From an uncultured Faecalibacterium sp. (GTDB lineage Bacteria; Bacillota; Clostridia; Oscillospirales; Ruminococcaceae), in the NCBI GenBank assembly GCA_934525735.1, contig CAKSZM010000023.1, forward strand, positions 1 through 24,003: 24,003 bases of DNA, read 5' to 3'. How positions within the stretch are numbered: position 1 is the stretch's first letter; every line of letters starts with the position of its first letter. A program made the translations under genes and the position numbers. The notes under the pieces were generated by a model. The model did no database searches. It was not told the origin of the DNA and was given only the letters and a program-made list of their open reading frames with translations. This document shows, in pieces, positions 1 through 7,384 of this stretch.

Positions 1-480
1 TTCGACAGCGAGACCAACGAGCACTACATCCCCTACGTCATTGAGCCGTCTCTGGGCTGTGACCGTGTGGCTCTGGCCTTCCTGTGCGAAGCCTACGACG
101 AGGAGCACCTGACCGACAGCAAGGGCAAGGAGGATATCCGCACCGTGCTGCACCTGCATCCGGCTCTGGCTCCCTACAAGTGCGCTGTGCTGCCCCTGAG
201 CAAGAAGCTGGGCGAAAAGGCCATGGAGATCCGCAACGAGCTGAGCAAGTACTTCATGGTGGACTACGACGATACCGGTTCCATCGGCAAGCGCTACCGC
301 CGCGAGGACGAGATCGGCACCCCGTACTGCATCACCGTGGACTTTGACACCGTGGGCGACGAGGCCAAGGGCATCGCGGCCGACAACTGCGTCACCGTCC
401 GCGACCGCGACACCATGGAGCAGGTGCGTATGCCCATCTCCGAGCTGAAGAGCTACATCGAGAGCAAGATCGAGTTCTGA
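1..480 (+). CDS. glyQS: Glycyl-tRNA synthetase, C-terminal part (5' end outside window)
   Basis: This is the last 159 codons of a single-chain class II glycyl-tRNA synthetase, which charges tRNA-Gly in the cytoplasm. The frame is open from base 1. Near the start, the segment around residues 15-27 ([13 protein letters not shown]) looks like class II motif 3, with its ATP-binding arginine. It is followed by the Rossmann-like anticodon-binding domain (roughly residues 55-155), including [13 protein letters not shown] and a late segment with [11 protein letters not shown]. Both match bacterial and eukaryal alpha2-type GlyRS rather than the alpha2beta2 type. The gene ends at TGA and a strong GC-rich hairpin follows about 28 bases later. 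Identification is firm; the start and the catalytic core lie upstream of the window. Confidence 0.95.
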   Translation, partial: FDSETNEHYIPYVIEPSLGCDRVALAFLCEAYDEEHLTDSKGKEDIRTVLHLHPALAPYKCAVLPLSKKLGEKAMEIRNELSKYFMVDYDDTGSIGKRYRREDEIGTPYCITVDFDTVGDEAKGIAADNCVTVRDRDTMEQVRMPISELKSYIESKIEF

Positions 481-507
481 GAAAATTTCGTTTCTGAACG
501 ATAAAAG

Positions 508-538
508 CAGCCCCGCCGTTGCAATTGCGGCGGGGCTG
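508..538. terminator. Hairpin terminator shared by glyS (+) and the toxin mRNA (-)
   Basis: A perfect 11-bp stem (508-518 with 528-538, CAGCCCCGCCG) encloses a 9-base loop. On the minus strand it is followed by CTTTTAT, so it is a good intrinsic terminator for the toxin transcript. On the plus strand it ends glyS, but the T-tract there is poor. The loop also carries the -35 box of the antitoxin promoter. Confidence 0.75.
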
Positions 539-547
539 TGGTATTAT
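519..547 (+). promoter_or_regulatory. Promoter of the antisense RNA
   Basis: TTGCAA (519-524), a 17-base spacer and TATTAT (542-547) make a good sigma-A promoter. The predicted start is about 554-556. No ORF follows with a usable ribosome binding site; instead an intrinsic terminator lies about 95 bases downstream, so the product should be a short RNA. Confidence 0.65.
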
Positions 548-553
548 ATAAGT

Positions 554-650
554 ACGAAGAGAGCGCTGTCTGGCAAAACGGTCAGCACCTTTCCGGCATG
601 TCAATCAAAGAATGACCGCACGAGTTGGTAGCTGGGGCGGTCATTTTTTG
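554..650 (+). ncRNA. Predicted antisense RNA antitoxin of the type I module
   Basis: This is a roughly 95-base RNA inferred from a promoter at 519-547 and a terminator at 611-649. It is transcribed convergently with the small toxin gene on the minus strand. It would be fully complementary to the toxin mRNA's 3' UTR, its stop codon and its last two codons. This is the arrangement known from Bacillus subtilis txpA/RatA, where the antisense RNA pairs with the 3' end of the mRNA and triggers its degradation. The first 40 bases also resemble the 5' end of the toxin mRNA itself: GAGAGCGCTGTCT, then CGGTCAG, then CCTTT-CGGC. Exact ends are estimates, and no transcription data were available. Confidence 0.6.
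611..649 (+). terminator. Intrinsic terminator of the antisense RNA
   Basis: The perfect 9-bp stem AATGACCGC (611-619) / GCGGTCATT (637-645) runs into six T residues (644-649). It lies inside the 3' end of the toxin reading frame: the toxin stop codon occupies 641-643 on the other strand. Confidence 0.7.
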
Positions 651-739
651 TTGTTGAAGATCTTCCATGCGATATCGAACATGCCAAAGCCCACGGTTGC
701 AAGCAGCGTGAGCAGAGCCAGCGTTTCCAAAAGCGTCAT
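641..739 (-). CDS. Small hydrophobic peptide, putative holin-like type I toxin
   Basis: The gene encodes 32 residues: a short N-terminus (MTLLETLALL), a single hydrophobic membrane segment (about residues 3-23), an aromatic IAWKIF stretch and a lysine-rich end (NNKK). The ATG at 739 follows AAAGGGG with 9 bases of spacing. Size, composition and the strong SD fit the small holin-like/TxpA-type toxins of Firmicutes type I systems, which insert in the membrane. The context supports this: the gene has its own TTGAAA-17-TATACT promoter, a long structured leader, a hairpin that can mask the SD, and a convergent antisense RNA over the 3' end. The family assignment is from general resemblance, not from a search. 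A small membrane peptide with another role is the alternative. Confidence 0.65.
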   Translation of the reverse strand: MTLLETLALLTLLATVGFGMFDIAWKIFNNKK

Positions 740-747
740 GAAGCATC

Positions 748-774
748 ACCCCTTTCGCTGTGAAGCGTCGGGGT
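748..774 (-). promoter_or_regulatory. Leader hairpin that masks the toxin Shine-Dalgarno
   Basis: In the toxin mRNA, ACCCC (774-770) can pair with GGGGT (752-748), which is the Shine-Dalgarno itself. An inner CGCT/AGCG stem (767-764 with 759-756) extends the hairpin. SD masking is usual in type I toxin mRNAs. Seen as complementarity only. Confidence 0.5.
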
Positions 775-855
775 ACGACAAAAAACTCGCCTTTCCGACG
801 CGAAGCCGAAAAGGGACTGACCGCCTGCCGTATGTAGACAGCGCTCTCGAAAAAC

Positions 856-884
856 AGTATAACAGACGTTCTGCCTTTTTTCAA
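856..884 (-). promoter_or_regulatory. Promoter of the toxin mRNA
   Basis: On the minus strand, TTGAAA (884-879), a 17-base spacer and TATACT (861-856) form a near-consensus sigma-A promoter. The predicted start is at about 848, so the mRNA would begin with GAGAGCGCTGTCT and carry a leader of about 109 bases. Confidence 0.75.
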
Positions 885-904
885 TTGGGGCAGAGCGTCT
901 TTTT
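864..904 (+). terminator. Hairpin with T-tract overlapping the toxin promoter
   Basis: AGACGTTCTGCC (864-875) pairs with GGCAGAGCGTCT (889-900), with one G-T wobble, and is followed by TTTTT (900-904). In the plus direction it looks like an intrinsic terminator that would shield the aminopeptidase gene from upstream transcription. It spans the spacer and -35 box of the minus-strand toxin promoter, so it could also be an operator. Confidence 0.55.
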
Positions 905-912
905 GCTTGCAG

Positions 913-941
913 TGGACATCCCCGCCGGAACGCGGTATACT
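913..941 (+). promoter_or_regulatory. Promoter of the M29 aminopeptidase gene
   Basis: TGGACA (913-918), 17 bases and TATACT (936-941). The predicted start at about 949 leaves a short leader before the GTG at 981. It is divergent from the toxin promoter, with 28 bases between the two -35 boxes. Confidence 0.65.
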
Positions 942-980
942 GAACACAAAACAGAATTTTACACCGCAGGAGGTTTTACC

Positions 981-2222
981 GTGGAAAACTTTAACGAACT
1001 GCTGAAAAAATATGCCGATTTCATCGTACGGGTGGGTGTGAATCCTCAGCCGGGGCAGACGCTCATCATCAACTGCCCGCTGGAAGGCGCACCGCTGGCG
1101 CGGCTGTGCGTGCGCAGCGCCTACGAGGCCGGGGCGCGGGATGTTCAGGTGAACTGGAACGATGACGCTGTGGCCCGTGCCCGGATGGAGCTGGGCAGCG
1201 AGGATGCCCTGACCGACCTGAAACCGTGGCAGCTGCGGCGGTATCTGGACTACGCCGAGAGCGAGGGCGGCGTGTGCGTGCTGCACCTCATCGCGGACGA
1301 CCCGGAGCTGTACGCCGGGCTGGACGGCGGCAAGATCAGCCGGGTCAATGCCGCCCGCCGTGCTTTTATGGAAGAGTGGCAGGAATATACCATGAACGAC
1401 CGGGTGCAGTGGTCCATTGCCGCTCTGCCCAGCGCGCCGTGGGCAAAGAAGATCTTCCCGGAGCTGGACACGGCTGCCGCGATGGAAGCACTGTGGAAAC
1501 TGATCTTTGATGTCTGCCGCGTGACCGGCGGCGAACCGGTGGGAGAGTGGACCGCGCACATGGAGCGGCTCTCCACCCTGCGGGACAAAATGAACGCGCT
1601 GGATCTGGAAAGCGTGCACTTTGCCAGCAGCAACGGCACCGACCTGACCGTCGGTCTGGCCGACGGGGCAATCTGGGAGAGCGCCGCCAGCAGGAGCGAA
1701 AAGGGCGTGGTGTTCCTGCCCAACATCCCTACCGAGGAAGTATTCACCGCGCCCCATAAAGATAAGGTAGAGGGCATCGTCTACGGCACCAAGCCCTATG
1801 TGTTCAACGGCCAGCTCATCAAGGGCTTCCACGTCACCTTTAAAGACGGCAGGGTGGTGGAACACGGTGCCGAAGAGGGCGCAGACCTGCTGGGTCAGCT
1901 GCTGGACAGCGACGAAGGTGCCCGCAACATCGGCGAGGTGGCGCTTGTGCCGGCGTCCAGCCCCATCAACCGCAGCGGCAAGCTGTTCTACAGCACGCTG
2001 TTTGACGAGAATGCCGCCTGCCATATTGCGTTCGGCGCCAGCTATCCCGGCACCACAAAGGGCGGCACGGCGCTGACGAAAGAGCAGCTGGAAGCCCGCG
2101 GCATGAACCAGTCGCGCCTGCACGAGGATGTGATGATCGGCGCCGAGGACAGCGAGATCACCGGCAAATGCCGCGACGGCAGAACTGTGCAGCTGTTCAA
2201 AAATGGCGTCTGGGTGCTGTGA
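981..2222 (+). CDS. ampS: M29 family metallo-aminopeptidase
   Basis: This 413-residue protein matches the M29 aminopeptidases (AmpS/AmpT/PepS), cytoplasmic two-metal enzymes that remove N-terminal residues from peptides. The metal ligands of the family can be placed with the expected spacing: E253 in NIPTEEVFTAP, E319 in IGEVALVP, H348 in AACHIAFG, and H381 and D383 in RLHEDVMIG. The frame is open back to base 612, but the GTG at 981 is preferred: it follows AGGAGG with ideal spacing and a promoter lies just upstream. The first residues (VENFNELLKKYADFIVRVGVN) are the normal M29 N-terminus. The gene appears monocistronic, though no convincing terminator follows it. Confidence 0.93.
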   Translation: MENFNELLKKYADFIVRVGVNPQPGQTLIINCPLEGAPLARLCVRSAYEAGARDVQVNWNDDAVARARMELGSEDALTDLKPWQLRRYLDYAESEGGVCVLHLIADDPELYAGLDGGKISRVNAARRAFMEEWQEYTMNDRVQWSIAALPSAPWAKKIFPELDTAAAMEALWKLIFDVCRVTGGEPVGEWTAHMERLSTLRDKMNALDLESVHFASSNGTDLTVGLADGAIWESAASRSEKGVVFLPNIPTEEVFTAPHKDKVEGIVYGTKPYVFNGQLIKGFHVTFKDGRVVEHGAEEGADLLGQLLDSDEGARNIGEVALVPASSPINRSGKLFYSTLFDENAACHIAFGASYPGTTKGGTALTKEQLEARGMNQSRLHEDVMIGAEDSEITGKCRDGRTVQLFKNGVWVL

Positions 2223-2269
2223 AACACGCCGGAACACGGCATAAATGCGAAATTTTTCTGAAAAATGCC

Positions 2270-2298
2270 TTGCATAATCGCCGGATGTATGGTATATT
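2270..2298 (+). promoter_or_regulatory. Promoter of the rimP-nusA-infB operon
   Basis: TTGCAT (2270-2275), 17 bases and TATATT (2293-2298). It gives a leader of about 68 bases before rimP. Confidence 0.7.
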
Positions 2299-2323
2299 CT
2301 AGTAGTACGATATAGTTTAACCT

Positions 2324-2351
2324 GAAACGTGGGCCGCAAGGTCCGCGTTTC
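2324..2351 (+). promoter_or_regulatory. Leader hairpin upstream of rimP
   Basis: GAAACGTGGG (2324-2333) pairs with TCCGCGTTTC (2342-2351) through G-T tolerant pairing around a GCAA-containing loop. A T-rich stretch follows, just before the rimP SD. It could be an attenuator or an mRNA-stability element of the operon. I did not identify a named riboswitch class. Confidence 0.45.
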
Positions 2352-2372
2352 TTGTTTGTCTGGAGGTTTTTT

Positions 2373-2858
2373 ATGGCGAAGCAGTCTGGCGGCAACACCG
2401 CCCAGAGAGTCGAAGCGCTTGTCCGCCCCGTCGTGGAGGGCATGGGTCTGCGCCTGTGGGATGTCGTTTTTGAGAAGGAAGGGCCGGACTGGTATCTTCG
2501 CGTTCTCATCGATAAGGACGGCACCATGGACACCGACACCTGCGCGGATGTCTCCCATGCACTGGACCCCATCCTGGATGAGGCAGACCCCATCGATCAG
2601 AGCTATTATCTGGAAGTCGGCAGCCCCGGCCTCGGCCGCAAGCTGACCCGCCCGGAGCACTACGAGACCCTGAAAGGCCAGAAGATCCGCGTGAAGCTGA
2701 TCCGCCCGGACGCCAACGGTGTGCGCGAGTTTGCCGGCATCCTGACCGGCCGCGAGGGCAGCACTGTCACGGTGGAGACCGAAAACGGCTCCGTCGCCTT
2801 TGAGGTGAACGCCGCATCCAGTGTGCACCTGTGCGACGACGAAGATCTGTTTGACTAA
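2373..2858 (+). CDS. rimP: Ribosome maturation factor RimP
   Basis: RimP (161 residues) is needed for late assembly of the 30S subunit. The sequence shows the typical N-terminal alpha/beta domain (about residues 10-85), with LWDVVFEKEGPDWYLRV followed by an ID-D-G segment and the family's VGSPGLGRKL motif. A C-terminal SH3-like barrel follows (about 90-161). The ATG at 2373 sits 7 bases after TGGAGG; an in-frame upstream ATG at 2352 has no SD and falls in the leader hairpin region. It is the first gene of the nusA operon, its usual place in Firmicutes. It is separated from nusA by an inserted palindromic element. Confidence 0.95.
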   Translation: MAKQSGGNTAQRVEALVRPVVEGMGLRLWDVVFEKEGPDWYLRVLIDKDGTMDTDTCADVSHALDPILDEADPIDQSYYLEVGSPGLGRKLTRPEHYETLKGQKIRVKLIRPDANGVREFAGILTGREGSTVTVETENGSVAFEVNAASSVHLCDDEDLFD

Positions 2859-2861
2859 GCT

Positions 2862-3041
2862 GGCTCGCCCTCTCAGTCACCTTCGGTGACAGCTCTCCCA
2901 AAGGGAGAGCCAAGGACTTATCCGTAACGTTTCCTGCCTCTCCCTTTGACAGACTTCCCCCGGCCGGGGGAAGATGTCGCATCGGCGACAGAAAGGGGAG
3001 CAAGGTGGCATTGCGCAAGCAATGACGGAGAGGGCGAGGCC
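2862..3041. repeat. MITE-like palindromic element between rimP and nusA
   Basis: This non-coding element of about 180 bp is bounded by imperfect terminal inverted repeats. The left end, CTCGCCCTCTCAGTCAC from 2864, matches the complement of the right end (3022-3038) at 15 of 17 positions. Inside lie a string of hairpins: GTCACCTTCGGTGAC (a C-TTCG-G tetraloop), CTCTCCC/GGGAGAG, CTTCCCCC/GGGGGAAG, TGTCGC/GCGACA and ATTGC-GCAA-GCAAT. No target-site duplication was evident. Its right half is closely related to the repeat at 20098-20196. Because it sits inside the operon, it must be transcribed with it unless it carries a terminator. Confidence 0.65.
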
Positions 3042-3110
3042 GTTGAAAAGAGAGATTCAATACCCATTCTTATAAAGAAAAGAAAACAAATTACAGGAGG
3101 AACCTGAAAA

Positions 3111-4217
3111 ATGGCAGCAGCGAACAACGAATTTTTTGCAGCTCTCACCATGCTGGAGCGTGAGCGCGGCATCTCCGCAGAATACCTGATCGATAAGATC
3201 AAGGCTGCGATCATCATTGCCGTCAAGAAGAACTATGAGGTCGAGGAGGATCACGTCAAGGTGGACATCGACCCCGAAGCAGGCCGCTTTGATGTGGCTC
3301 TGATCCAGGACGTCGTGGCAGATGAGGACTGGTACGACGAGCACGCCGAGATCGGCATCACCGAGGCACGGAAGCTCCGTGCGACCTATGAGGTCGGCGA
3401 CCGCATCATCACCCCGCTCAAGACCCGCGACTTCGGCCGCATTGCCGCGCAGACCGCAAAGCATGTCATCCGTCAGGGCATCCGCGAGGCAGAGCGCAGC
3501 CAGCAGCTGAGCGAGATCCAGTCCCGCGCACATGACATCGTGCAGGCCACTGTGACCCGTGTGGACCCCGAAAAGGGTGTTGTGACGCTGGATCTGGGCA
3601 AGGGCGGCGAGGCCATCCTGCCCCGCAACGAGCAGGTGCCCGGCGAGACCTACACCGAGGGCCAGATTCTGAGTGTCTACATCGTGGACGTGGTCAGCAC
3701 CGAGCGCGGCCCCCGCGTCATGATCAGCCGCACCCACCCGGGCCTTGTCAAGCGCCTGTTTGAGCTGGAAGTGCCCGAGATCTTCGACGGCACCGTCGAG
3801 GTCAAGGCCATCAGCCGCGAGGCCGGCGCCCGCACCAAGATGGCTGTCTGGAGCAAGGACCCCAACGTCAACCCCGTTTCCGCCTGCATCGGCGAGCACG
3901 GCGCCCGTGTGGCTGCCGTGGTCGAGAAGCTGGGCGGCGAGAAAATCGACATCGTCAAGTGGAGCGAGGATATTTCCGAGTTCATCTCCGCAGCCCTCAG
4001 CCCCGCCAAGGTGGTCAAGGTGGAACTGCTGCCCGGCGAGACCCGCTCCTGCCGCGTGACCGTGCCCGACCAGCAGCTGAGCCTGGCCATCGGCAACAAG
4101 GGCCAGAACGCCCGTTTGTGCGCCCGCCTGACCGGCTACAACATCGATATCCGCCCCGAGAGCGGCTACTTCGGTGAGGAAGAACCCAAGAAGGAGACCG
4201 AGACCGACGCCGAGTAA
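3111..4217 (+). CDS. nusA: Transcription termination/antitermination factor NusA
   Basis: NusA (368 residues) binds RNA polymerase and nascent RNA and modulates pausing, termination and antitermination. The order of domains is visible: an N-terminal RNAP-binding domain (about 1-125), an S1 domain (about 140-205, ATVTRVDPEKGVVTLDLG), KH1 with GEHG at 261-264, and KH2 with GNKG at 328-331 within AIGNKGQNARLCARLTGYNI. A short acidic tail follows. The E. coli-type acidic repeats are absent, as is normal in Firmicutes. The ATG follows AGGAGG with 10 bases of spacing. The gene lies downstream of rimP across the palindromic element and 33 bases ahead of ylxR. Confidence 0.97.
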   Translation: MAAANNEFFAALTMLERERGISAEYLIDKIKAAIIIAVKKNYEVEEDHVKVDIDPEAGRFDVALIQDVVADEDWYDEHAEIGITEARKLRATYEVGDRIITPLKTRDFGRIAAQTAKHVIRQGIREAERSQQLSEIQSRAHDIVQATVTRVDPEKGVVTLDLGKGGEAILPRNEQVPGETYTEGQILSVYIVDVVSTERGPRVMISRTHPGLVKRLFELEVPEIFDGTVEVKAISREAGARTKMAVWSKDPNVNPVSACIGEHGARVAAVVEKLGGEKIDIVKWSEDISEFISAALSPAKVVKVELLPGETRSCRVTVPDQQLSLAIGNKGQNARLCARLTGYNIDIRPESGYFGEEEPKKETETDAE

Positions 4218-4250
4218 TTCCGGCGCAGACTGCCAAAGGAGGGAAACCGG

Positions 4251-4547
4251 ATGGCACAGAAAAAGATCCCTGCCCGCCAGTGCATCGGATGCATGACCAG
4301 CCGCCCCAAAAAGGAGCTGGTGCGTGTGGTGCGTGCACCCAGCGGAGAGATCAGCATTGATCTGGTCGGCAAAAAGCCGGGCCGCGGCGCGTATCTCTGC
4401 CCGAACCCCGACTGCCTGACCAAGGCAAAAAAGAAAAAGGCGCTGGAGCGCTGCTTTGAGCAGCCGGTTCCCGCCGAGGTGTACGAGGCTCTGGCCGCAC
4501 AGCTGGCCGAAGCCGCAAAGGAGGCAGCCGATGGCAAAGAAGAATAA
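4251..4547 (+). CDS. ylxR: YlxR/RnpM family RNA-binding protein (DUF448)
   Basis: A 98-residue basic protein of the YlxR family. The family signature RQCIGC (C11 and C14) stands near the N-terminus and is followed by the KKELVRVVR strand and the GRGAYLCPNPDC segment. In B. subtilis this protein (renamed RnpM) has been linked to RNase P; the older name is simply YlxR. The start ATG follows AAAGGAGG. The 3' end overlaps the next gene by 17 bases, which suggests translational coupling. Position between nusA and infB is the standard one. Confidence 0.93.
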   Translation: MAQKKIPARQCIGCMTSRPKKELVRVVRAPSGEISIDLVGKKPGRGAYLCPNPDCLTKAKKKKALERCFEQPVPAEVYEALAAQLAEAAKEAADGKEE

Positions 4548-4908
4548 CACCCCCGCAAAACCCAAGCTGCCCCCGGAAGAGGCACTGTATCAGGCATTGA
4601 GCCTGTGCCGCAAGGCCGGTGCCCTGACCATGGGCTTTGACGCGGTGGAAGATGCCTGCGTCAAGGGCAAGGCATGGCTGGTGATGACGGCAAACGACGC
4701 CAGCGCCAAGACCGTGCAGCGGCTGAACTACTCTGTGGGCGACCTGGTGGATGTGATCACCATGCCGCTGACGCAGGACAAGCTGGCCGATATCAGCCGC
4801 AAGCCTGTGGCTGTTTATGCGGTGACCGACCGCAACCTCGCAAAGCTCTGCTTCGACCGCCTGTCGGACTGCGGAGCAATCAAAAATGAGGAGGATATGA
4901 GCGAATGA
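4531..4908 (+). CDS. ylxQ: L7Ae-family ribosomal/K-turn binding protein (YlxQ-like)
   Basis: A 125-residue protein of the L7Ae/L30e/S12e/Gadd45 fold, whose members bind kink-turn RNA. The core runs from [22 protein letters not shown] through [15 protein letters not shown] to [15 protein letters not shown]. The frame is open upstream of 4531, but the ATG at 4531 is chosen because AAAGGAGG lies just before it and the protein then begins MAKKNN. It overlaps ylxR by 17 bases and infB by 4 (ATGA). It is the usual companion of ylxR in Firmicutes; the precise RNA partner cannot be read from the sequence. Confidence 0.9.
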   Translation: MAKKNNTPAKPKLPPEEALYQALSLCRKAGALTMGFDAVEDACVKGKAWLVMTANDASAKTVQRLNYSVGDLVDVITMPLTQDKLADISRKPVAVYAVTDRNLAKLCFDRLSDCGAIKNEEDMSE

Positions 4909-7370
4909 TCGTAAAATATAAAGTGAGTGATTTTGCAAAGGACCTGAGCATCTCTGCCAAGAAGGTTCTGGATGAGCTGAACGCCATGGGCAGCACCGGC
5001 AAGAAGAACAGCTCTAATCTGGAGGAAAACGAGCTGAACTACCTGCTGGAGAAGTTCAGCAAGGACAACAGCGTCCCCAGTCTGGAAGAGTTCCTCAACA
5101 GCGCCAAGGCTCCGAAGGAGGAGCCGAAGGCTGAAAAGAAGCCGGAGAAGAAGGCCGACAAAAAGCCCGCCGAGAAGAAGCCCGAGCAGCCCGCCGCCAA
5201 GAAGGCCGAGCCTGCTGCCCAGCCCAAGGCAAACAACAATGGCAACAATAAGCACAACGAAAAGAAGAACGAGCAGCACAAGAAGCGCGAGGAGAAGACC
5301 GTTTCTCTGAGCGAGCTGGCCCGCGAGACTGGCGCCAAGGCTTCTGCCGCCCCGGCACAGGCCGTTTCCGTCCGCCGCGAGGATCATCAGGTCACTGTAG
5401 ATACCCGCACTGTGGATATGAATGTGGACCGTTTCGATGCCCGTTACGATGATCTGGCTTCCACCAAGAACACCGAGAACCGCCGCAAGCCCACCCCGCA
5501 GGGCAACAAGCAGAAGTTCACCCAGCGCGGCCAGCGCCAGCGCCAGCAGTTCCAGAAGGGTAAGCGCGAGACCGAGTTCGAGCGCCTGCAGCGCATCCAG
5601 CTGGAAAAGGCCCGCAATGCCCAGCTGAAGGTGCTGATCCCCGACGAGATCACCGTCGGCGAGCTGGCTGCCCGCCTGAAGCAGCAGGCCGGCAAGGTTA
5701 TTGCCAAGTTCATGCAGATGGGTGAAATGCACGCCATCAATGATGTCATCGATTTCGACACCGCATCCCTGCTGGCCGAGGAGTTCCACGCAAAGGTCGA
5801 GCACGAAGTGCACGTCACCATTGAGGAGCGCCTGTTCACCCAGGAAGAGGACGCACAGAAAGATCTGGTGGAGCGTCCCCCGGTCGTCTGCGTCATGGGT
5901 CACGTTGACCACGGCAAGACCAGCATCCTGGACGCCATCCGCAAGACCAACGTCACCGCAGGCGAGGCCGGCGGCATCACCCAGGCCATCGGTGCATATC
6001 AGGTCAAGATCAACGACAGCGTCATCACCTTCCTGGATACCCCGGGTCATGAGGCTTTCACCTCCATGCGTGCCCGCGGCGCCAACATGACCGATATCGC
6101 GGTTCTGGTGGTCGCTGCCGACGACGGCATCATGCCCCAGACCATCGAGTCCATCAACCACGCCAAGGCCGCAAACGTCAAGGTCATCGTGGCCATCAAC
6201 AAGATGGATAAGCCCACCGCCAACCCCGAGCGCGTCAAGGAGGGTCTGACCAAGTACGGCCTGATCCCCGAGGACTGGGGCGGCGATGTGGCCTGCATCC
6301 CCGTTTCTGCTGTGACCGGCATGGGCATCAACGACCTGCTGGAGCGCATCGCGCTGGAAGCCGAGGTCATGGAGCTGAAGGCCAACCCCAACCGCCGCGC
6401 CAAGGGTGCAGTCGTCGAGGCTCGTCTGGACAAGGGCCAGGGCCCCATTGCCACCATTCTGGTGCAGAACGGCACCCTGCACTCCGGCGATGTCATCATT
6501 GCCGGCACCGCTGTTGGCCGCGTGCGCACCATGCGCAGCGACAAGGGCAAGCTGCTGAACGACGCCGGCCCCTCCACCCCTGTGGAGATCACCGGCCTGA
6601 CCGCTGTGCCTGAAGCAGGCGACCTGTTCGAGGCCGTTGAGGACGAGCGTCTGGCCCGTGAGCTGGCCGAGCAGCGCATTGCCGCCGCAAAGGAGAAGCA
6701 GTTCTCCGCCTTCCAGAAGGTCACTCTGGATAACCTGTTCAGCCAGATGGCTCAGAACGACATGAAGGAACTGGCTATCGTGGTCAAGGCCGATGTTCAG
6801 GGTTCTGCCGAGGCCGTCAAGCAGAGTCTGGAAAAGATCTCCAACGACGAGGTGCGGGTGCGCGTCATCCACGCCGGTGTCGGCGCCATCAGCAAGTCCG
6901 ACGTTGATCTGGCCGATGCCTCCAACGCCATCATCATCGGCTTCAACGTCCGCCCCGACAACGTGGCCAAGGAAGAAGCCGCTGCCACCAAGGTGGAAAT
7001 GCGCATGTACCGCGTCATTTACGATGCCATCAACGATGTCACCGACGCTATGAAGGGTATGCTGGCTCCCAAGTTCCGCGAGGTGTCTCTGGGCGAGCTG
7101 CAGGTCCGTCAGGTGTACAAGATCTCCAACGTGGGCACCGTTGCAGGCTGCCGCGTCACCAGCGGCAAGATCACCCGCGACAGCAAGGTGCGCGTGGTGC
7201 GTGACGGCATCGTCATCACCGAGGACGAGATCGCATCCCTGAAGCGTTTCAAGGACGACGCCAAGGAAGTGGCCGAGGGCTACGAGTGCGGCGTCACTCT
7301 GGCCAAGTTCGCCGACGTCAAGGAAGGCGACGTGTACGAGGCCTTCAAGATGGAAGAGTACCGCGACTAA
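4905..7370 (+). CDS. infB: Translation initiation factor IF-2
   Basis: IF-2 (821 residues) is the GTPase that places initiator fMet-tRNA on the 30S subunit and promotes subunit joining. It starts with an IF2-N helical subdomain (about 1-55, [21 protein letters not shown]). A long low-complexity Lys/Glu/Pro/Ala linker follows (about 65-150), then a second IF2-N-type domain (about 240-300). The GTPase signatures are complete: GHVDHGKT at 332-339, DTPGHE from 378 and NKMD at 432-435, plus SAVTG. Domains II, III and the C-terminal fMet-tRNA-binding domain ([14 protein letters not shown]) complete it. The ATG overlaps the stop of the preceding gene (ATGA). Confidence 0.98.
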   Translation: MIVKYKVSDFAKDLSISAKKVLDELNAMGSTGKKNSSNLEENELNYLLEKFSKDNSVPSLEEFLNSAKAPKEEPKAEKKPEKKADKKPAEKKPEQPAAKKAEPAAQPKANNNGNNKHNEKKNEQHKKREEKTVSLSELARETGAKASAAPAQAVSVRREDHQVTVDTRTVDMNVDRFDARYDDLASTKNTENRRKPTPQGNKQKFTQRGQRQRQQFQKGKRETEFERLQRIQLEKARNAQLKVLIPDEITVGELAARLKQQAGKVIAKFMQMGEMHAINDVIDFDTASLLAEEFHAKVEHEVHVTIEERLFTQEEDAQKDLVERPPVVCVMGHVDHGKTSILDAIRKTNVTAGEAGGITQAIGAYQVKINDSVITFLDTPGHEAFTSMRARGANMTDIAVLVVAADDGIMPQTIESINHAKAANVKVIVAINKMDKPTANPERVKEGLTKYGLIPEDWGGDVACIPVSAVTGMGINDLLERIALEAEVMELKANPNRRAKGAVVEARLDKGQGPIATILVQNGTLHSGDVIIAGTAVGRVRTMRSDKGKLLNDAGPSTPVEITGLTAVPEAGDLFEAVEDERLARELAEQRIAAAKEKQFSAFQKVTLDNLFSQMAQNDMKELAIVVKADVQGSAEAVKQSLEKISNDEVRVRVIHAGVGAISKSDVDLADASNAIIIGFNVRPDNVAKEEAAATKVEMRMYRVIYDAINDVTDAMKGMLAPKFREVSLGELQVRQVYKISNVGTVAGCRVTSGKITRDSKVRVVRDGIVITEDEIASLKRFKDDAKEVAEGYECGVTLAKFADVKEGDVYEAFKMEEYRD

Positions 7371-7384
7371 GATTTTTGAGGATT

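Noticed and set aside
612..980. N-terminal extension of the aminopeptidase frame
   Set aside because: The frame is open, but it runs across the toxin locus, two promoters and a hairpin. The GTG at 981 has an AGGAGG and gives the normal family N-terminus.
582..2828. Long minus-strand open frame opposite the aminopeptidase and rimP
   Set aside because: It is antisense to two clear genes, is rich in His/Gln/Ala as expected from the complement of GC-rich codons, and has no family resemblance or SD.
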